A stretch of DNA of 64,000 bases from Synaphobranchus kaupii. Taxonomy: Eukaryota > Chordata > Actinopteri > Anguilliformes > Synaphobranchidae. The stretch covers positions 682,001 through 746,000 of the forward strand of contig CM056397.1 of NCBI GenBank assembly GCA_029718625.1, written 5' to 3'. Of the stretch, positions 13,701-23,863 are shown one piece after another. Positions within the stretch are counted from its first letter, which is position 1. Every line of letters begins with the position of its first letter. The notes below the pieces were generated by a model. It did not search any database, was not told where the DNA came from, and worked only from the letters and a program-made list of their open reading frames with translations. The position numbers and the translations under genes are program-made.

Positions 13701-16700
13701 TCTCAAAGTGTGATCGCCATGGAGTGTCAGTAAAAACACAGAGGGGATTCTCAGCACTTTCCTGCTCACATGCACGGCCGGTTTGAGCAGAGCAAATCCT
13801 TGAATGATTTGTGAGCCAGGGTATAATGTGCCTTGGAGTGATGTAGTGTGGTCCTAAATGAAAATGAGCACACTATTTGTCTTCATTGGAACCAACCTGT
13901 ATGCATGGGTTCCAGCTAAATTATAAACAATTCAGATCAACAGATGGTCCTCACTGAGCCAGTTAAATAAATCCCACTCTCTCTATGCTGGAGGTTTTGC
14001 TTGGATGATGACCTGTGGGGGGAAAGGTTAAGCACAATGGCTCTATAAGTGTAGCATTTGCTAATTGCTCCATGCTTTTCAACAGTACACTTGTTTTGAG
14101 ATGAGACAGTGAGGCCTCAGGGACTCCAGAATGGGTGGCCCTACTGTGAAGTGATTTTAACCAATGATAATGTTTTGCTGTGTAAAGCAAAGTTAGTTCA
14201 TAGAGCCATTTAATGACAGAATATGATAACATTCCTGATGCTACACCCATTAGGACGCCCTACCCATTAAACTCCACCCAATGTGGGCTCATGTATAGGC
14301 CCTACTCAACATTTCTGTGTTTGTTTTGTTCTGTTTCAGGTGAAAGAGTGGTTGGACGAGGGAGTGAGTTATACCAATTGTGTAAAGACATCGATGACAC
14401 AATTAAAGGTTTGGAAACCAGATAAATTGAATGTATATTTAAATGTTTCAATATTTTTTTACTTTACTCTTAAAGTGTTAAGAAAATTAGTGTTATGGCT
14501 TAATGCTATGTTTTCTCATATTGATATCTGGCATTTCAGCTTGTCATAAAGCCTTCTATTACATTACATTTCGAAAACAAAGTTACCACATTTAACATGT
14601 AAGTTGGTTGCAACTTACATGTTAAAATGCAAATTTCGCCCGTCAATATCTCAGCCGTTTTAGCACCAACTACCAAGCCACTTCAACTCATCTCATAAAT
14701 ATCTTGAAAAAAGATTTGTTCAGCCGCTTTCATGTAGTTAAGTAAATTTGCATTAACCCCATTGCGCAGATGCCTAGTGGCCATGGCGCCGGCGGCAAGA
14801 TTTTGCTTAACTGAGACATTCGTTTATCTTTATTGGTACACAATTCATGACCACTCTGCCGAATACGGAGTTTCTAAGTGTCACTATTTTCCTGTAGCAA
14901 GTCCATTTAAAAAGCAACCCCCCACCCAGTCTCGCCTGCAACTATACCTACCCATGTGTGACATAGTGGACAATAGTGTCTATGTGAGAGTTCATAAATA
15001 TATTTACTCATCATATAAAATGATACATTCCATCATAGCAACAAGATAAAGCCAACAATAGCCTGATCATATGCCAAAAAAAGCAATGAAAAGCCCTGCT
15101 CACTCAAATGCAAAATAAACATGTGAAATTATTGTCTCATTATACCACGTCATTCTACTATCAATATCTGCTACTAAATATGAAATAAATATACAATCAT
15201 ACCATTGGTTTTACACATAGAGATGTTCCTTTCAAAATTCAATGATCATTTATTGTCTTGGACAATCTGTTTGAGAAAACACACCCATATGCCCTACCTT
15301 CAGCTCTGGAGTGTAACAGTGTGGTATCAATGTTTTCATCTTAAACTATCAGAAGGGGCAAATATACAGTATATGCTTTATAATGGACAAAACTAATTTA
15401 ATTCATTTTATAACATGTATTGGATATGGTTTTGGACTCATAGATATCTACTCCTCTATACTAATTCCCACTTGAAAATTATTCAAAATTGAGTTTTATT
15501 ATCCAAAACAGTTGTTTTGTAGTTAAATATATCATTATTTTATGATTTAGAGCAGTCACAATTTAGCCATTTGGATAGATTTGGAGACACTAATGACCAA
15601 CAGGGTACACTGCCTATACTTTGCATCATAGATCTTTAGTAGTTCTGCATATCACCCTCAGATATTGCACACTTGTGGACATGGAGTTTATGATCCAGGA
15701 AAAGTATAGATTTACCTGTTTCACATATGTAGCTCTTAGTATCTCATTGCAAACTAAATACTTGCAATTCCAAAGTTTCTTTGCATTTGTGGCACTTCAT
15801 TTTGACTTAAATTATGAAAATAAACAAATACAAAGTTTGTATTGTAAATGTTACAACTGTCTTGTTTCATTTAAGCCATTTGGCAAGTTTCTGTGATGCC
15901 CACACCTGAAGTTATAAAGCCTTAATCAGAGCACCCCCTAAATTGACCAAATTGGCCATCTGTGCAAAGGGGTTAAGATTAAGACTTCCCCCCCCCCCCC
16001 CCCCCCCAATGACCTAGCTCAAATTCTACAACTCTAATCACTAAAGTAGACATAGCAATATGTTGGGCTTGACATGGACTAATGCTTTTGATGGGTTAAA
16101 TTTCTGTTTACTGTACAGTTTTTAAATAAACCTTTACAATTCTACAATACCGGAAATTAATTGTCCATTGACTTAACATTGGGGCATAGATTTGCTAGCA
16201 ACCAAAGGCTAATTGAAAGTTCAAATTACCATTGAACAGTCTCTTGCAATGCGAGATTTCTCCAGAGTCTAATTCGCTCTACCTCTGACATTTTTATTAA
16301 TCTGCCACAGCACAAAAACCGGCTGTAGGCTACTAACTATTTTTAGCCCACAAGACCAAAGCGAGTTTTGAATTTTACGGTATGGTTTTACATTTTTCTG
16401 AATCACAAGTGTGGGCAAATCAACTTGAGAGAGCAAGTGATCAGCAGTTCCATAGAACTCCAAACAGCACCAACTGCTAAGCCACTTGTATCTAACTTTG
16501 CCTACTTTTCAGTTTTATGGACTAAAAAGTGTCCCCTTTAGTCGGAAAGTTAGCGTAGTCATAGGCTACCCTAGTTTTTTTATGTCTTTTTTTTTTTTAA
16601 AGGGGGCGCCACACCGTTATGGTTTTGAGAGCGCCGCGCTACTATGGCTATGATGCAGATTTGGCAAAAACCGGTATGCAGTAGCCTAACAGCATAACTT

Positions 16701-19700
16701 AACCCTTTTCTTTCTTTTTTTGTTTTCAAAGTGGGTATTTCTCGATATAATTGCTGACTTGTGGCAAAAGTGCCGCCATGGTAACAGATTGACGTCTGTC
16801 CAGGCATGTAAACAAGTCGGGGGATTTTTCATGGTAAGAATAAATTTTATGACAATGTTAGACTAAATCCTACACAGTTCAAGAGTGATATAGTTTTAAG
16901 ATAATTAACGTATGGTGACATTTTTAGCTAATATTATATAGCTCAGTTATGTGATGATTGCAAAAATCTGACATTAACAATGAAAGCATGGTTTACCAAC
17001 TAAAAAGCAATAACTTAATTAACGTTAATTAAGTTATTAATTAATGTGCAGAGTTGTTTTCGGTAAGTTACAATGCTACATTGGGTAAAAAAGAAACTTA
17101 AAACTGAGAGCCTGATGTTTAAAGACGTTTACCAGGGAGAAGTCATTGTATTGCATACCAGCACACAAGCAATTCATTTTGTAATGGTGTTCTTAGCATT
17201 TAGTTGCAAGCCTCAACATCCAAAAACTGGAGATTGTTGGAGCGTTGTTTAACGTTAATGATAACCGAGTTTGCGCCTGCTTGCTAGAAAACATAGTAGG
17301 CTAACTAACGTTAACTGAAATTATCTGGAGCATGGCCGGATTTAGCCATTTATAAATTAACCCGAACATAAGCGTGTCGTGATGAGTTCATACTTATAGC
17401 CGAGATGTTTGCAGCGCTGGACTGGTAATCTGGCATACCGGGCATTTTTCCGGTGGGCCGACGCACCTTGGGGCCGATATAATTTAATTTATAATTTTTA
17501 ATAAAAAAATAAATAATACTTTTTTTTGGCCAACGACCGGCCCATAAAGCAGGGACAGTGGCCCATTGGTTCATTTTCTATACTGACACTGGGCTGGCCC
17601 AATCACATCTCTTACTAGGCCTCACCCCTCCCCCTCTGTCCTCTCTGTTTCTCGTGTCAATATGTAGTAAATACATAACTAACGTTATTTTGCCTTAATG
17701 ATGACACTAAATACAACAAATCTGTCAGGTTGGCAACCCATAGGTTCAGCATATTTTCCCTTGTTTTATAATGTCCTGCTTATGGAAATGTGACCAACCT
17801 GATTACCTGGTAGCGTAATACTTTAAAACTATTCACTTTCCCAGGAAGACCGTGAAAAGTGCGATGTACAGCAGGGGAAACAGACCTGCTCATGTAAAGC
17901 GAACATGCAGATAATGGAATTAAAATGAATTGTGTAACGTGCTGCAAATTTAGTTTCTAATTAGATGCTTAGTTCTCTTTAAAATCTTTTGTTCAAGTTA
18001 TGGAATTACAGGTGAAATCAGCGGGGTTTTAATAAGCTGAGGATATGGAAACCTTGTCACTGTAATTTAAAAAAATATGAAGGACGAAGAATAGCTAAGG
18101 TTAGCCTACAATTCAGTTAACTTGATGACATTTATCTCCGTTTTTTAACCATAGTCTATCTAAAAAACATTATGCACAGCGAGTCCGCTGTAGCCTAGGC
18201 TATTTGAAAAACAATAAAAGCAATATTCGCTGGACAAGGTTTTGAACTTTTTTCAGTCACAAACCATTCTATTTACTTACAGGCTGTATTCCTAGATAAA
18301 CAGAGCTGTATTGTAATGACATTTGAAGCGCATTTTCAGAACGCAAATGTCCGTCTATTGCAGTAGCTACGCGGGTTTTCCATTGAATGACAATTCACGC
18401 ATTAGGTGCAAATGACAATTCGCGCATTAGGCAGCTCCTTTTTAATGGATAGCCATTGTCCCGTACCATCGCACATCGCCTGGATGTTGATGGAGTGGGC
18501 TGAGAGCAATGTAATGTGGCATCGTTTCCCTTCGCTGAGGGAAAGGTATGTGGACCTATGGAACCTTTTATTATTATGCATTTTTGATATAGCCTACACA
18601 ATAATAATATTTCACATTGTGATCTAGATATTTTAGTCATGCTTGTGCACGCCCCTGTGTGTAACAGACAGGAGGGTATGCACGTTGTGCACATGCCTAT
18701 GTAGACGCACTCATATGCGCCGTTAAAATAACATGTAAACAACTGCGACATGACTTTAGACCAGGTTTGTGGTGGTTCTAGCGCAAGCGCTTTCTGCTGG
18801 CTCAAGATTGCAATACGCCAAAAAGAATCCTGGCCACTCCTCATCTTAAGACCAACACGCCCAGTTCACTTGTGATGGCGCAAGAATACATGCTAGTTTA
18901 AGGACGTAAGCGTTAGGCGTTATTATGGACCTAGCGCCGGGTGTAAGATAGCAAAGACACTTGCGTTTGGGTTAGCGCCGCTTTGCGCCGGGTGTAAGAT
19001 AGGGCCCTATATTGCTTACTGTCCAGGAATTTTCTGAATGGTACAGACTCTTCTTCAATTCGAGCTTTAAACCATGGATGTGCAGTGAATAGTTTTTGAG
19101 ATATTGGCAATTAAATGAGTTGTAGAAACTAGGTGAAAATGGCCTCTAGTGGGCCACAGTTAGGGTTAAAGCAAAGATTAGTTATCTAATTTGAAAAATG
19201 CACAAAATAAAATTAAAAGTTGACTACAATATTTCCGTTGTTGTTTGTCATGATTCAATCTGTTTATATCAATGTGTTATGAAATGTGTAATGTAATGTT
19301 ATGTTATGATTATATTATATAGGCTGTGTTATGATATTTGTAATGTTATTTGGTCTTATTCTGGTCTATGAGGATGCTCTGTTGCGGCACACTGATTGAA
19401 CTTTCTAGTGGTGTGTACTGTACATTTTTTAGTGGATGTGTGTTTTGGCAGTAATCTTCAGTTATGTTTATTCAACGTTCAAGTGGATGTGTAACAAACA
19501 ATAGTTATGATGATTAAATATTTTTAAGAATTGACACCCCCCGGAGAAAAAAACCCTGGGAATTTATAACATTAAGTGAGAGGTTTGGCTTGGTCAAAAG
19601 CCACAAAAGACAGGAAATTCAAATGAGCACCACCAAGCCAAACTTCAGCTCTACACTATCAGGGATTCCCAGTACTCTGTTTTTTATATCTGACTGCTAT

Positions 19701-20760
19701 ACAGTTCTGTAACTATGTTGGTCTACTATATTTCAAACAACATGTACTCATCACTGGGCAGATTGGTTCAAACCTTCTTTCAAAGAGCCTAATTCATATG
19801 ATTGATGACAGAATACACAGGGTGTGAAACAGACAAATGAAAGCTTGAAATACTGATATAGAGAACTTAAACAAGTCCACTCAATATAGATACATATATT
19901 TAATAATATAAATCCATCTGTACAGTACAGTATATGAACATTGATAGGTACATTAATTAGTAGGACTATTGAAGGCTGCTCAGCTATGAACTATAGCAGC
20001 ATTTATGAAGCAAAACAAAGAGGGGATTCCTCAGCCAAGGGATGATTTTCTGCGAGGTGTGAGGAAGCTGAGTCATGTTCCATTAAAGGCTATGATAGTG
20101 TATTTGCAGTGTCACCACATGACTCCAACTGAAATCTTTACAGTACTTATGGATCAACGGAACTGCCCCCAAAATCGTTTGAGCTACAATTCTGCCCGGA
20201 TGCGAAATGTGATAATCTGAAAATTCTTTTTTTTTTTTTTAAATAACAATAATAATTGAAATTAGTATTAATTCACAGAAGGCGTGGCTAGAAATGGACA
20301 GCCACTAGAAGTGCCTGAGTGCAAGCCTTGGGTTGAAGATGGATATTGGGACATAAAGCGATCAAATAATGCTATCATCGATGAAGCCTATAAACAGTTC
20401 AATGGTACGTGTTTTTCCCGTCATGACATGATTTTTATGTCACCATAAACCTAATAACATTTATCTATGGACAAATTACGATACTTTTAAATTGCATTAT
20501 ATACCTTTGGTATTAGATATATTAAATAATACACATTTGTATTCATTTAAATCAATAATTAGGCTGAGGTGAACTTGGTATTGGGAAAATGGTAAACCTT
20601 GGGTGACAAGCTGAAACAGGATTGCCGAGTGACTCTTTGTGTTTCTTCCACAGATGTTCTCCAAGAGTGCAAACTCTTGAACAACAGGGCTGCCCATGCC
20701 ATTGCCCAGACTGAGAGGGCTCTGACAACCAAGAGTCAACTGAAGCAGTATTCTGTGTGA
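4128..20760 (+). CDS. lrrc61: LRRC61 homologue, complete, nine coding exons
   Basis: Exons: 4128-4155, 8242-8337, 8433-8579, 8793-8853, 11567-11652, 11750-11815, 14340-14408, 20279-20404 and 20654-20760 (TGA at 20758). The sum is 786 nt, 261 residues; human LRRC61 is 259. All introns are GT-AG and all frames join. Visible landmarks are ITAELLKSRTGEF and LKLRGLG near residues 15-42, leucine-rich repeats at about 36-140 (LERLDLSGN, LLTLNLSAN, LQSLNLAGN), an LRR-cap-like segment near 142-166 (NIKVLDGE), then RVVGRGSELYQLC and a conserved carboxyl-terminal part with WVEDGYWD and an AHAIAQ-type helix. The start codon is the first Met of a 9-residue exon that joins in frame. Function is poorly known; LRRs suggest protein binding. 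Introns 1, 4, 6 and 7 are large and full of transposons, but none interrupts an exon. Confidence 0.93.
4156..5900 (+). other. LRRC61 intron 1, left part
   Basis: Non-coding. It starts with the donor GTAAG at 4156 and contains the (AT)n tract at 4737-4780 and numerous TAACGTTA/GCTAGC-type words around 4290-4560. No exon-like block with family similarity was found. An in-frame-looking stretch near 4222-4318 is not needed by the LRRC61 reading frame. Confidence 0.6.
4737..4780. repeat. (AT)22 microsatellite
   Basis: Uninterrupted alternating A and T for 44 bases in LRRC61 intron 1. Confidence 0.97.
5900..7200 (-). mobile_element. Penelope-like element, degraded reverse transcriptase plus GIY-YIG endonuclease
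   Basis: Read on the minus strand from about 7120 downward, broken frames give LLPKIHKELDIPSG followed by SLTEPCHKYIDSFIQDTT, then a segment resembling the RT motif VTMDVES (about 6920-6950), then the region around 6560-6660 resembling YIDDIF...GTE with catalytic residues decayed, then KGDSFHPKWLINN and LEKLLYS-GYKPH. Further down, at about 5920-6125, is VGRTKCRL...RREXFSIFSLKATISPGL, typical of the carboxyl-terminal GIY-YIG endonuclease of Penelope-like elements. Order RT then endonuclease fits that class. Several frameshifts and stops make it non-functional. It lies in LRRC61 intron 1 in opposite orientation to the gene. Confidence 0.8.
7347..7720 (+). mobile_element. Second Penelope-like GIY-YIG endonuclease fragment, inverted
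   Basis: A plus-strand ORF at 7347-7583 reads FVIYHLECPCC then FNVGRTKCRQRVSE and KYAIKTSNGDFPVAKHYE. These are the CPC, VGRTK and EHKYAI features of Penelope-like endonucleases. After a stop at 7581 the following sequence still resembles the remainder of the domain, with an LNVELDFPPF-like end near 7665-7700. Orientation is opposite to the element immediately to its left, so the two are head to head. A 5'-truncated second copy is the simplest reading. Confidence 0.75.
9579..10043 (-). pseudogene. Tc1-like transposase relic
   Basis: This is a 154-codon open frame with features of the catalytic half of Tc1/mariner transposases: FSGPKRKRTI, IVWGCVSAHG and the QQDNAKPHSA block carrying the second catalytic Asp. 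In the last block, where the family has NPIE or similar, the frame reads SPLKN, so the third acidic residue is lost. An overlapping minus frame (9680-9889) carries the alternative reading of the same segment, consistent with a frameshift. Too short and mutated to be active. Confidence 0.75.
10582..11211 (+). mobile_element. Solo LTR (Ty3/Gypsy-type) nested in the Tc1-like element
   Basis: A 630-bp block begins TGTTACACTC and ends CCGGAACCTTAACA, with the 5-bp direct repeat TTCCC immediately outside both ends (10577-10581 and 11212-11216). It contains an AATAAA signal near 11130 followed by GTCTCTGAGTCGTGCATTTG, a pattern typical of fish Gypsy LTR R/U5 regions; the LTR at 42101-42779 has the same motif reversed. 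No internal retrotransposon sequence is present, so it is a recombination-derived solo LTR. It interrupts the Tc1-like element and is therefore younger than it. Confidence 0.88.
11816..14339 (+). other. LRRC61 intron 6
   Basis: No coding sequence recognised. A markedly GC-rich block at about 12100-12370 interrupts the AT-rich surroundings and looks like an inserted repeat, but I cannot place its family. The ORFs across it are compositional. Confidence 0.5.
14592..14625. repeat. Perfect hairpin, 15-bp stem
   Basis: TTAACATGTAAGTTG is followed by a 4-base loop and its exact reverse complement. It lies in LRRC61 intron 7. It could be the end of a small inverted-repeat element; no flanking duplication was identified. 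Confidence 0.85.
15988..16007. repeat. Poly-C tract (20)
   Basis: Twenty consecutive C on the plus strand within LRRC61 intron 7. Length may be unreliable in an assembly. Confidence 0.95.
16560..16880 (+). mobile_element. Diverged copy of the hAT 5' region (see 30175-30430)
   Basis: The order of motifs here matches the region upstream of the hAT transposase at 30175-30430: a T-run then AAAGGG, a GTTATGGTTTTGA block, GCAAAAACCGGTATGCAG, TTTTGTTTTCAAAG, ATAATTGCTGACTTGTG and AAGTGCCGCCATGGT, then a donor-like ATGGTAAGAA followed by TAAATTTTATGACAA. Differences are frequent, so this is an older copy. It sits in LRRC61 intron 7 and carries no transposase body. Confidence 0.75.
17009..17038. repeat. 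Perfect 30-bp palindrome
   Basis: AATAACTTAATTAACGTTAATTAAGTTATT reads the same on both strands around 17023/17024 (arms AATAACTTAATTAAC). It lies in LRRC61 intron 7 and has no loop. Confidence 0.9.
17412..17610 (+). mobile_element. Probable hAT-type element end
   Basis: Starts CAGCGCTGGACTGGTAA and continues with TACCGGGCATTTTTCCGGTGG, a sequence I associate with fish hAT transposon ends; about 170 bp further on is GGGCTGGCCCAATCAC. No 8-bp duplication was found, so the right boundary is uncertain. Confidence 0.4.
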
Positions 20761-21727
20761 AGCACCAGGCAGCCAAGCCACACCCCCACATACCTCCAGT
20801 GTTACGCTGCATTCTGGCGCCACCAGAACTTGAAACAAAAAAAAAAATTTTATTCAAAGAAATTTGTCTTGGTTTGTATGCTTGACATCATTGCCAGAAT
20901 CCCTAAATGCTTCCTATACCCTGCCTTATGGGCCAGTAGTTCTGAGGAGAGCCAGAGTCCACTCTGCAGCGTTCACTGAAGCTGAAAACCACCGTGCTTA
21001 CAGAATTGGGCTCATTTCACCATCTCAGGATGCTGTTAAGGTGTTTACCTTGCACATTAATGTAATATTACAGTTTTCATTGCTTAAAGATATGCTGCTT
21101 TATGGCCTTGAAAATGATATTCTTACTGTTTTATTATTTTGACAATTTTTTATGTATCAGCATTAAGAAACCTTTTCTGCATTTACAAATATGCGCGTTG
21201 CACTGCTTGATGGTGATTCCTGGATGCACATACAACGTTTTCTTTGGTACCCAGAGAAGTCCCAAATAGTATTTTCTTTTTGAGTCATTAACTTTTGGCT
21301 CTCTACCTCATTTTTATTGCTTATATGAGTTTCCTTTGCGTGTATAAAAAAATAAAGCTGGTCCTTGAGAAATAATGACACTTCTGTAAATGATAGTAAT
21401 GCCACATGCGGAATGGCACAAGCAAACCGCTGTTTACCACATTCATATTCTGCATTTGATATTCGGCCATTTTGTGGCTCAATCGTGTAACTACAAAAAG
21501 AGCCCTTCATCTTTATTCTGCTTCAACCTTGCCTCAGTTTCAATATGGGGGTGAAAATACTGCTGTAAAATGAGTAAAGCAGGGGCGGGTGAACGTAATT
21601 GACCCGTGTAAGACTTGACCAAAAACTATTTACTAAGGCATAACTGAGAAGGAACAACAATTATAATGAACTTGGTTTTGTTTTGTTTTATGTCATTTGT
21701 ATGGGAGGCTTGTTAAAAATCAAGAAG
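20761..21727 (+). other. LRRC61 3' flank, probable 3' UTR
   Basis: Non-coding sequence after the TGA at 20758. An AATAAA at about 21349 (within AAAAAATAAAGCTGG) is a candidate polyadenylation signal about 590 bp after the stop. Transcript ends cannot be proved from sequence. Confidence 0.35.
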
Positions 21728-22120
21728 AGCTTTCCAAAAACAAATTCCCATAGCATGACCTTGAGACTGTGTCCCTCATAATGCATTTGGCTTTAGATCT
21801 GTATGGCATATGGATGAAAAGCTATTGAAGATTATTTTACATGAAAAATCATCAAAAATCAACAAATCCTTTTCTCAAACACCAATTGCTATAACATGAC
21901 CTGGGATGGGTGCCCATCGTAATGCCTTTGGTTTTAGATATGCATGTCATGAATGGGAAGCTATTGAAAATGATTTCACAAAAAAATCAACAAAGCATTT
22001 TTCCAAAAATAAATATTCATGGGATTACCTAGGAAACATGCCCTTGATAGTCCTGCATTTCTTGTCGACAGAAATCTAGTGAAAGATATTTCAGTACCTA
22101 AAAAGAGGTGGGCACTCTCT
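21728..22120 (+). repeat. Degenerate tandem repeat, three units of about 130-140 bp
   Basis: Three successive blocks each carry a TCCAAAAACAAAT-like start (about 21732, 21873, 22001), then a GCATGACC-like word, a CCTCATAATGC-like word, a TTTGG(T/C)TTTAGAT word and GGAAGCTATTGAA. Units differ by many substitutions, so the array is old. Confidence 0.7.
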
Positions 22121-22771
22121 GGGAATTGCATTGGTTGAGTAGGCAATGATATGGAGATGTGTAACTCCGGTCAGAGAATCACGTGAGAGGATCTTCAGTT
22201 TAAGGGCTTTAAAGGCTATAGATATAACATTTTTATGGAGACAAAGACATTTTTTAATATAATACATCAACAGAGCTTGCTGAAAGACGCAGAATAAAAG
22301 TATTTATTTTCCCTAAAAATAAATATTGATTATGAATTTATGCGCTGTTTATCTTTGTCTAAGACATCAGAGTTTGGTTCCCGGCTCTAACAACGCTCCT
22401 GAGCCAGTAGTATTAGGACGGTAGTACCTCACCCATCTCTGTATCAGGAGTCTCAATTGGTTGCCAGGTTGCAGCAACGGGTCCCGCAATGCAGTTCTGC
22501 AAGCATCAAAATGGCCGGAGAGAAACACCTGCAAGTCCCATTAGTGCGCTGGGCACTAGATTCACTCCACTCGCAGACCGCTGCCAACTCACCGGATGCA
22601 ATCCTCCAGCTTATTTACTAACATTGCCCCACTGACGCATCGCTGGACGAAAAACGACCAGCGTAGTCTGGCGTAGTCCGTTATCAGCATGCTATCTGGG
22701 CAACGTTAGCTAAGTTATGTAGCTTATGAATTAATTATTCTTGGTTATAGGCTACGTTGCATGCCATAGCC

Positions 22772-22975
22772 CAGGGGTTGGGAACCCTGGTCCTGAAGAG
22801 CCGCAGAGTCTGCTGGTTTTTGTTTTCACCTTAAATACAGCAACTACTTAAACCAAAGAAACCAGGTGAGGTGAGTTAACTGTAATCAACTGCTTTAATT
22901 TATCAATTAAGTGGGGAGTAACAACTAAAACCAGCAGACCCTGCGGCTCTCCAGGACCACGGTTCCCTACCCCTG
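22772..22975. mobile_element. hAT MITE with 8-bp target duplication
   Basis: A 204-bp element begins CAGGGGTTGGGAACC and ends GGTTCCCTACCCCTG. Long imperfect inverted repeats include AGAGCCGCAGAGTCTGCTGG and its complement near the right end. The 8-bp CCATAGCC is repeated directly on both sides (22764-22771 and 22976-22983), diagnostic of hAT-type insertion. No coding capacity. Confidence 0.92.
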
Positions 22976-23447
22976 CCATAGCCTATAACCTCCTTGGTGA
23001 AGACACGTCTTGCAATCTATGTCTAATCCATTACTACAATATCCAAAGAAATACTTATCCATTATGAATAAATATGTCCATTGTGGGCTATAACCTAGCC
23101 TATGTTGCCAATGATAGATAGATAGCTAGACAAATCTAATAAAGAAGGTAGTTACATATAGCTAGCAGAGAGAAGATGCATGCAAACTCATTAGCTAACG
23201 TTAGCTATATCATAATGTCCCAGTGAACATTTTTGTGTAGAAAAGTCGGTGAAAGGATGGTGAAACGCCGCCTCTTGTCTAAGTTAAATTTGAATCTGAA
23301 TTTGAAGTCAAAGTGTTTTAACCGGCTATGATGTAGCCAGGCTATATCCATCTAAATCCTGGGCAAAACGTGAAAACGCCTCTCATTCTGAGATTTCAAC
23401 CCCTCTAGACGTCTAGATTCCGAATTTTGCTTGGGGTTGGCCTACAT

Positions 23448-23640
23448 CAGGGCTGCCCAACCCTGTTCCTGGAGATCTACCTTCCTGTAGGTTTTCAGTT
23501 CAACCCAAATTTGGCACACCTGATTATACTATTTAGCAGCTCAACTAGATCTCTAGCTGTTAAATTAGGTGTGCTTTGTTAGGGTTGAATTGAAAACCTA
23601 CAGGACGGTAGATCTCCAGGAATAGGGTTGGGCAGCCCTG
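23448..23640. mobile_element. hAT MITE with 8-bp target duplication
   Basis: A 193-bp element begins CAGGGCTGCCCAACCCTG and ends CAGGGTTGGGCAGCCCTG-like sequence. It is flanked by the exact 8-bp repeat GCCTACAT (23440-23447 and 23641-23648). The arms hold GGAGATCTACC and its complement. It is related in design to, but distinct in sequence from, the element at 22772-22975. Confidence 0.94.
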
Positions 23641-23769
23641 GCCTACATTAATTTTGAAACACCACCACATAGAGTAACCTAAATCTATGGAGATAATGCA
23701 TTGCTACATATTGCAAACTTTGTTTATGAATTCATTACATGTCCAACCACAAAAGATTCAACACTTGAC

Positions 23770-23863
23770 ATGATTGAGCCTGATTCTGTCTCTGACTGCG
23801 CTCTTCTCACTCAGATATGATTGAGCCTGATTCTGTCTCTGACTGCGCTCTTCTCACTCAGAT
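23770..23863 (+). repeat. Two tandem 47-bp units
   Basis: ATGATTGAGCCTGATTCTG... is repeated exactly once, units starting at 23770 and 23817. Identity of the two copies indicates a recent duplication. Confidence 0.93.

Larger units (their letters stand above)
14409..20278 (+). other. LRRC61 intron 7 (5.87 kb)
   Basis: The largest intron of the gene. Apart from the repeats listed separately, I see non-coding AT-rich DNA. At 18380-19010 a block contains repeated CGCCGGGTGTAAGATAG words (18935-18950 and 18987-19002) and looks repeat-derived. The ORFs within it, including the 149-codon minus ORF at 18395-18844, lack family resemblance. Confidence 0.6.

Noticed and set aside
18395..18844. 149-codon minus-strand ORF in LRRC61 intron 7
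   Set aside because: No family motif, no splice context, and lies in repeat-like DNA.
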